33,256 bases of DNA from Candidatus Levyibacteriota bacterium (GTDB taxonomy: Bacteria > Patescibacteriota > Microgenomatia > Levybacterales > UBA12049), in assembly GCA_016186645.1 (NCBI GenBank), contig JACPLF010000005.1, positions 1-33,256 on the forward strand, read 5' to 3'. The notes under the pieces were generated by a model that did no database searches, was not told the origin of the DNA, and worked only from the letters and a program-made list of their open reading frames with translations. Both the position numbers and the translations under genes were made by a program. Within the stretch, counting starts at the first letter, position 1, and every line of letters begins with the position of its first letter. Positions 30,255 through 33,256 of the stretch are shown here, piece by piece.

Positions 30255-31528
30255 TTAATGTTTCCCAAAGCAAGCTTGGTGCGTTCGTATTTATCTGCCA
30301 TATAGCCATTGGGGACAGTTGTTAATTTGTCCGCGTATAGCAAAAATCCATTTCGGATTGTATGATCTCCAAAACGTTCATTTATTTTATCTATAGTTTT
30401 TTGTAAGGAATTTTGCTTTGGAGAATCAAAAAGAGATAGGGGAGTGTTAATTGAATCCTTCAGACTTCCAGCCCAAATTCCAATCTGTCTAACATATTTA
30501 AATTGTTCTATGTCAAATAAAAGCTTAATTAGATCAAACATTTCAGATCCTCTATCAAAATAACGATTATATGTTTTTCTTCCATGCAAATTTATATTTC
30601 CGCCAAAATAAAAACCAACAGTTCTGGCTTTTTTATTCAACCGTCTTAATTTAATGCCAATTTCTTCACAAAGCTCATAAATATTTTGCAAAACTACGGT
30701 TTTGTTGTGTTCGTTTTTGGGAAGACAATAATTTCTGCCAACTGACTTAACATCTGGAGCAGAAGTAAAAGAGTTAAGGGAATCAGAATCTATTCCAAGA
30801 CCTATATTTTTCAAAAAATGTCCTTCAAAATCTCCAAATTCTTCGATCAATAAAGATAAATTAGCATCTCTTAATTCTAAAAGGCTGTAAATTCCTATCT
30901 TATTAAGTCTTAACTTAATTCGATTTCCAATCCCGCATACATCTGTTAATTTTGATCGGCTATAGACTGCCTCCAAATTATCTTTTCTAATTTCAAATAT
31001 TCCGTTAGGCTTATTAATTCCTGATGCTAACTTTGCCAACAATCTATTGTGAGAAATGCCAATTGAAACTGTAATATATTCTCCAATTTCTTCCTTAATT
31101 TTATTTTTAATAAGTTTAATCGTATTGTAAACTCCTCCAAACAAGTGATTAGTTAAAGTAACGTCCATGAAAACTTCATCAATTGAAAAAAGTTCAACAT
31201 CCGGTGAGAAATTTTGGCAAATTTTTAAAAACTTTTTGGAAATTTCAAAATACTTAACAAAATTTGCGCTAACCAGTTTTAAATCAGGACAAATTTGAAA
31301 AACCTCGTATGTACGAGAGCCTGTTTTGATTCCCAATCTTTTCGCCTCACGGCTTGATGCAATAATGCATGTTCGTCCGTTGGCAGCAGTTACCCCCAAA
31401 GGCTTGTTGCGTAAATATGGATTATCCTGCTGTTCACAACTGGCAAAAAATGAGTCAAAATCAATATGTAAAACCTGCCCGCCATCGGCTCGCGCCGAAG
31501 GCAAGTGCAGGCGGGTGATTTTCTCCAC
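30242..31528 (-). CDS. dinB: Y-family DNA polymerase (DinB/UmuC-like)
   Basis: The best start is GTG 31528, giving 428 aa; the frame is open to 31582. Catalytic motifs are VLHIDFDSFFASCEQQ (first Asp pair, near residues 20-25) and SIDEVFMD (Asp-Glu). SIGISHNRLLAKLASGINKP, the thumb HhH (VCGIGNRIKLRLNKIGIYSL) and a little-finger domain (SVGRNYCLPKN) follow. It performs translesion synthesis. The N-terminal residues LHLPSARADGGQ come from a palindrome (31474-31515) lying between the promoter region and the first catalytic strand. A -35/-10 pair (TTGTGT, 18 bp, TATGCT) ends about 8 nt before the GTG, so the mRNA is probably near leaderless. Confidence 0.92.
   Translation of the reverse strand: MEKITRLHLPSARADGGQVLHIDFDSFFASCEQQDNPYLRNKPLGVTAANGRTCIIASSREAKRLGIKTGSRTYEVFQICPDLKLVSANFVKYFEISKKFLKICQNFSPDVELFSIDEVFMDVTLTNHLFGGVYNTIKLIKNKIKEEIGEYITVSIGISHNRLLAKLASGINKPNGIFEIRKDNLEAVYSRSKLTDVCGIGNRIKLRLNKIGIYSLLELRDANLSLLIEEFGDFEGHFLKNIGLGIDSDSLNSFTSAPDVKSVGRNYCLPKNEHNKTVVLQNIYELCEEIGIKLRRLNKKARTVGFYFGGNINLHGRKTYNRYFDRGSEMFDLIKLLFDIEQFKYVRQIGIWAGSLKDSINTPLSLFDSPKQNSLQKTIDKINERFGDHTIRNGFLLYADKLTTVPNGYMADKYERTKLALGNINYSP
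31474..31515. repeat. CCTGCCCGC/GCAGGCGGG palindromic repeat at the dinB 5' end
   Basis: CCTGCCCGC (31474-31482) and GCAGGCGGG (31507-31515) flank an inner CGGC/GCCG stem. CCTGCCCGC also begins the 5' border of the tRNA-Arg insertion (27860-27868), and GCAGGCGGGT ends its 3' border (27955-27964). Confidence 0.6.
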
Positions 31529-31610
31529 ACTAAAAGCATACGAGAAAAATATACGAAAACACAAGATGACAAAACTAATCAAAACAGGTCAAGTTTGCTG
31601 ATGTAAAGAA

Positions 31611-32141
31611 CTACCTTTTTGGGGAATTTCCAACAGGTCTAGGAAGAACACTCTTAACGCGTTGTAATATTTCTTCAAATCCAGACGAGCGTGTTGCGTT
31701 GCGTTGTGACCAAAACATTAATTCCTGCTCCGAGTTTAATCTACTTATTGTCATACGCCATGGTAACAAGGCTCTTTTTTGGAAATCTGCATATATACCG
31801 ATTCTATTGCCAGAATCAAAAATTACCTTAACCTGTCCTGATCTAGGATCACTTTTTTTTAAGCTAATTGCAGGTCCTATGGCAAAATCAGTATCTTGCT
31901 CTATTGTCATTTCTGTCAAAAGCCTTGCGATTCTATCACGATCCCCTTCTCTAGTTAAATCGCCTCCAATGTTTTGTAGCCATATAAATGGTCTTATTGG
32001 ATGACCTTCTAATGACGAGAATGTTTCTATTCCAATCGGTCTGGCTCCATTTTCAAAGGGACTTGGAATGTTTAAAAACCTGGGCATTGGCATTTGCCCT
32101 ATTTGCAACTTGACTTCTGTTCTTAGCGCTTCAGGACTCAT
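31611..32141 (-). CDS. Hypothetical protein, 176 aa
   Basis: ATG 32141 (MSPEALRTEVKLQIGQMPMP) is preferred because TTGACA (32174-32179)-17-TATTAT (32151-32156) is 9 nt upstream; the longer frame to 32159 would overlap the -10. The product has no signal peptide or transmembrane helix. The middle (TDFAIGPAISLKKSDPRSGQ, VKVIFDSGNRIGIYADFQKR) looks beta-rich. No family is recognised. It lies 83 bp upstream of dinB on the same strand. Confidence 0.7.
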   Translation of the reverse strand: MSPEALRTEVKLQIGQMPMPRFLNIPSPFENGARPIGIETFSSLEGHPIRPFIWLQNIGGDLTREGDRDRIARLLTEMTIEQDTDFAIGPAISLKKSDPRSGQVKVIFDSGNRIGIYADFQKRALLPWRMTISRLNSEQELMFWSQRNATRSSGFEEILQRVKSVLPRPVGNSPKR

Positions 32142-32159
32142 AGTTACAGTATAATACAT

Positions 32160-32365
32160 AGGACATCCATAAATGTCAAATAATTACAGGAAGTCCTGTA
32201 CGAAACTCGTTGCAGGTTGATTTAACAAGAAAAATTCACATTACACCTCAAAGACGGAAAGCTAAACTCAACATTAAGCTTATTACAATGATGCGCTATA
32301 GCGTATCATTGTACATGAGGTTATTTGGTAACTGTACCCTTGTGAAGATTGCGCCTTTGGAGCAG
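32160..32365. other. Intergenic region with a 30-bp palindrome
   Basis: Holds the promoter of the 176-aa gene and the palindrome at 32284-32313. A plus-strand frame exists here but has no start signal, skewed composition and no recognisable product. Confidence 0.5.
32284..32313. repeat. 30-bp palindrome
   Basis: TACAATGATGCGCTA is followed by TAGCGTATCATTGTA, its reverse complement except for one G-T pair, which would still pair in RNA. No T-tract follows. It shares CAATGAT/ATCATTG arms with the 28-bp palindrome at 17640-17667. Confidence 0.75.
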
Positions 32366-32734
32366 CTAAACTTTGACTTCGTAGAGCCAAATGGAGAGGG
32401 TCAGGCCCAAAAGACCGATATCGCGAACTGCAATTTCGTCAAACCCATTCATACTAATAAGACCTCCAATAATTGAGAGTAAAACGAGCATTGCAAGAAA
32501 ACCAGTATAACGAAGCTTAAATCTTAAAATTAAACAGATGGCCAAAAAGGTAAGAATTACTCCATGCCCTTGAACAAAAGGTAAAATTGGGATTGGCAGA
32601 AGATCCAGAGCGATTGGGGACACATATCCGCTCCAATAACGAGGGTTCAAAATCTCAGCAATCCCGAACCACCCAAAAACAAAACCTAAAGACAAACGCA
32701 TTACAAGAGGATAGTGTTTGGCAAATTTATTCAT
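32366..32734 (-). CDS. DoxX-like small membrane protein
   Basis: The 122-aa protein has four hydrophobic segments (residues about 8-26, 45-60, 62-80, 85-118). RLSLGFVFGWFGIAEILNPR resembles the first helix and loop of DoxX/YkgB-type proteins (R..lG..F.w.G..kl..P..W), and the tail RDIGLLGLTLSIWLY fits their last helix (rDlgLlg..lal). The function of such proteins is poorly known; some are linked to redox homeostasis. TTGCGG-17-TATCAT ends 8 nt before the ATG, so it is probably near leaderless. It is divergent from typA. Confidence 0.72.
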   Translation of the reverse strand: MNKFAKHYPLVMRLSLGFVFGWFGIAEILNPRYWSGYVSPIALDLLPIPILPFVQGHGVILTFLAICLILRFKLRYTGFLAMLVLLSIIGGLISMNGFDEIAVRDIGLLGLTLSIWLYEVKV

Positions 32735-32743
32735 CCTTTTTTA

Positions 32744-32776
32744 TGATATAATGAACCCAACTCTTCCGCAAGGAGG
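32744..32776 (+). promoter_or_regulatory. typA promoter and Shine-Dalgarno site
   Basis: An extended -10 TGA-TATAAT (32744-32752) is followed by a 26-nt leader with AAGGAGG (32770-32776), 8 nt before the ATG. This is one of few core genes here with a classical ribosome site. Confidence 0.75.
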
Positions 32777-32784
32777 GGTTTTTT

Positions 32785-33256
32785 ATGAACTCTCAAAATA
32801 TTAGAAATATTGCTGTTATTGCCCACGTTGACCATGGAAAAACCACGCTTGTGGATTTCATGCTTAAGCAATTTAATGCCTTCCGTGAAAATGAAGCAGA
32901 AATGCAGCAAACAACTATTCTTGATTCCAATCCCTTGGAACGAGAGCGCGGAATTACTATTCTGGCCAAAAATACTGCGATAAATTACAAGGATTACAAA
33001 ATCAATATTATTGACACTCCCGGACATGCAGATTTCTCAGGAGAAGTAGAAAGAACGCTAAATATGGCAGACGGAGCGCTCCTCATAATTGACGCTTTGG
33101 AAGGGCCGATGCCGCAGACAAAATTTGTTCTTAAAAAAGCCTTGGAGATGGGACTCAAAGTAATCGTAATTATCAATAAAATCGACAAACGCTTGGCAGA
33201 TATAAAAAAATCTTTTGAAAAAACAAATGATCTTTTTCTTGAACTTGCGACTGATT
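32785..33256 (+). CDS. typA: GTP-binding protein TypA/BipA, N-terminal 157 residues
   Basis: The ATG at 32785 follows AAGGAGG. The visible part is a translational GTPase G domain: G1 AHVDHGKTT, switch [14 protein letters not shown]3 DTPGHADF and G4 NKID, matching TypA/BipA ([14 protein letters not shown] is characteristic). TypA binds the ribosome and helps 50S assembly and stress growth. The gene runs off the right end of the window. Confidence 0.95.
   Translation, partial: MNSQNIRNIAVIAHVDHGKTTLVDFMLKQFNAFRENEAEMQQTTILDSNPLERERGITILAKNTAINYKDYKINIIDTPGHADFSGEVERTLNMADGALLIIDALEGPMPQTKFVLKKALEMGLKVIVIINKIDKRLADIKKSFEKTNDLFLELATD

Noticed and set aside
32210..32476. Plus-strand 88-codon frame
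   Set aside because: It overlaps the DoxX-like gene antisense, lacks a start signal and spans a palindrome.
1..33256. CRISPR arrays or rRNA genes
   Set aside because: No regularly spaced repeats of 24-40 bp and no rRNA-like stretches were seen.

Overview
The window looks like a chromosomal segment of a Candidate Phyla Radiation (Patescibacteria) bacterium, most probably a Microgenomates-type lineage. This is an inference from low G+C, compact gene spacing, a UvrC that lacks its usual C-terminal part, small membrane-anchored surface proteins, a DUF2079 membrane protein, an ATP-cone/Mrr-type nuclease, and tRNA genes that mostly lack an encoded CCA. TGA acts as a stop codon (several genes meet as ATGA overlaps), so the UGA-glycine lineages are excluded.

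Region 1 (about 274-9588) is an integrated mobile element. It carries a two-gene cassette (a DUF2254-like membrane protein with a long helical C-terminus, coupled by ATGA to a 366-aa unknown protein), an Xre-type regulator, a LITAF-like zinc-ribbon membrane protein, a membrane-anchored SNase/Excalibur nuclease, a MerR-like regulator with repeated operators, two tiny coupled ORFs with a hairpin that can mask a Shine-Dalgarno site, an NSKxGG..T.EGK protein, and a large serine recombinase. Both ends share the octamer TTCTGCAT. The right copy lies inside the recombinase reading frame, next to tRNA-Lys(UUU). Joining the ends in silico gives a circle of about 9307 bp in which the recombinase stops after about 496 aa. 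In the integrated state it reads through the tRNA antisense strand to 579 aa.

Region 2 (9604-29437) is core chromosome: tRNA-Lys, an MscS-like TM-helix protein, efp, uvrA, a transglutaminase-like protein, uvrC, then on the minus strand a PF04020 membrane protein, yvcK, secG and a membrane-anchored oligopeptide-binding-like protein. It continues with an EamA transporter, a DUF2130 protein, surface proteins, a VanW-like protein, tRNA-Lys(CUU), a RAYT transposase flanked by inverted repeats, an L,D-transpeptidase, maf and a DUF2079 protein. The most striking feature is that tRNA genes are nested inside other tRNA genes at two loci. A complete tRNA-Glu(UUC) sits in the anticodon loop of tRNA-Gln(CUG). 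A complete tRNA-Arg(UCG) sits in the anticodon loop of tRNA-Arg(CCU). Both insertions are just after the anticodon, both outer tRNAs keep perfect stems, and in both cases the outer tRNA 3' end abuts (0 or 2 nt) the start codon of the next protein gene.

Region 3 (29445-33256) holds an ATP-cone nuclease, a DinB-type polymerase, an unknown protein, a DoxX-like protein and the 5' part of typA/bipA. Many core genes have a -10 hexamer only 6-9 nt before the start codon, so leaderless mRNAs appear common, whereas several mobile-element genes and typA carry Shine-Dalgarno sites. Short GC-rich palindromes with CCTGCC/GGCAGG arms recur in uvrC, at the 5' end of dinB and at the borders of the tRNA-Arg insertion. 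The RAYT gene makes REP-like mobilisation a reasonable hypothesis for them.
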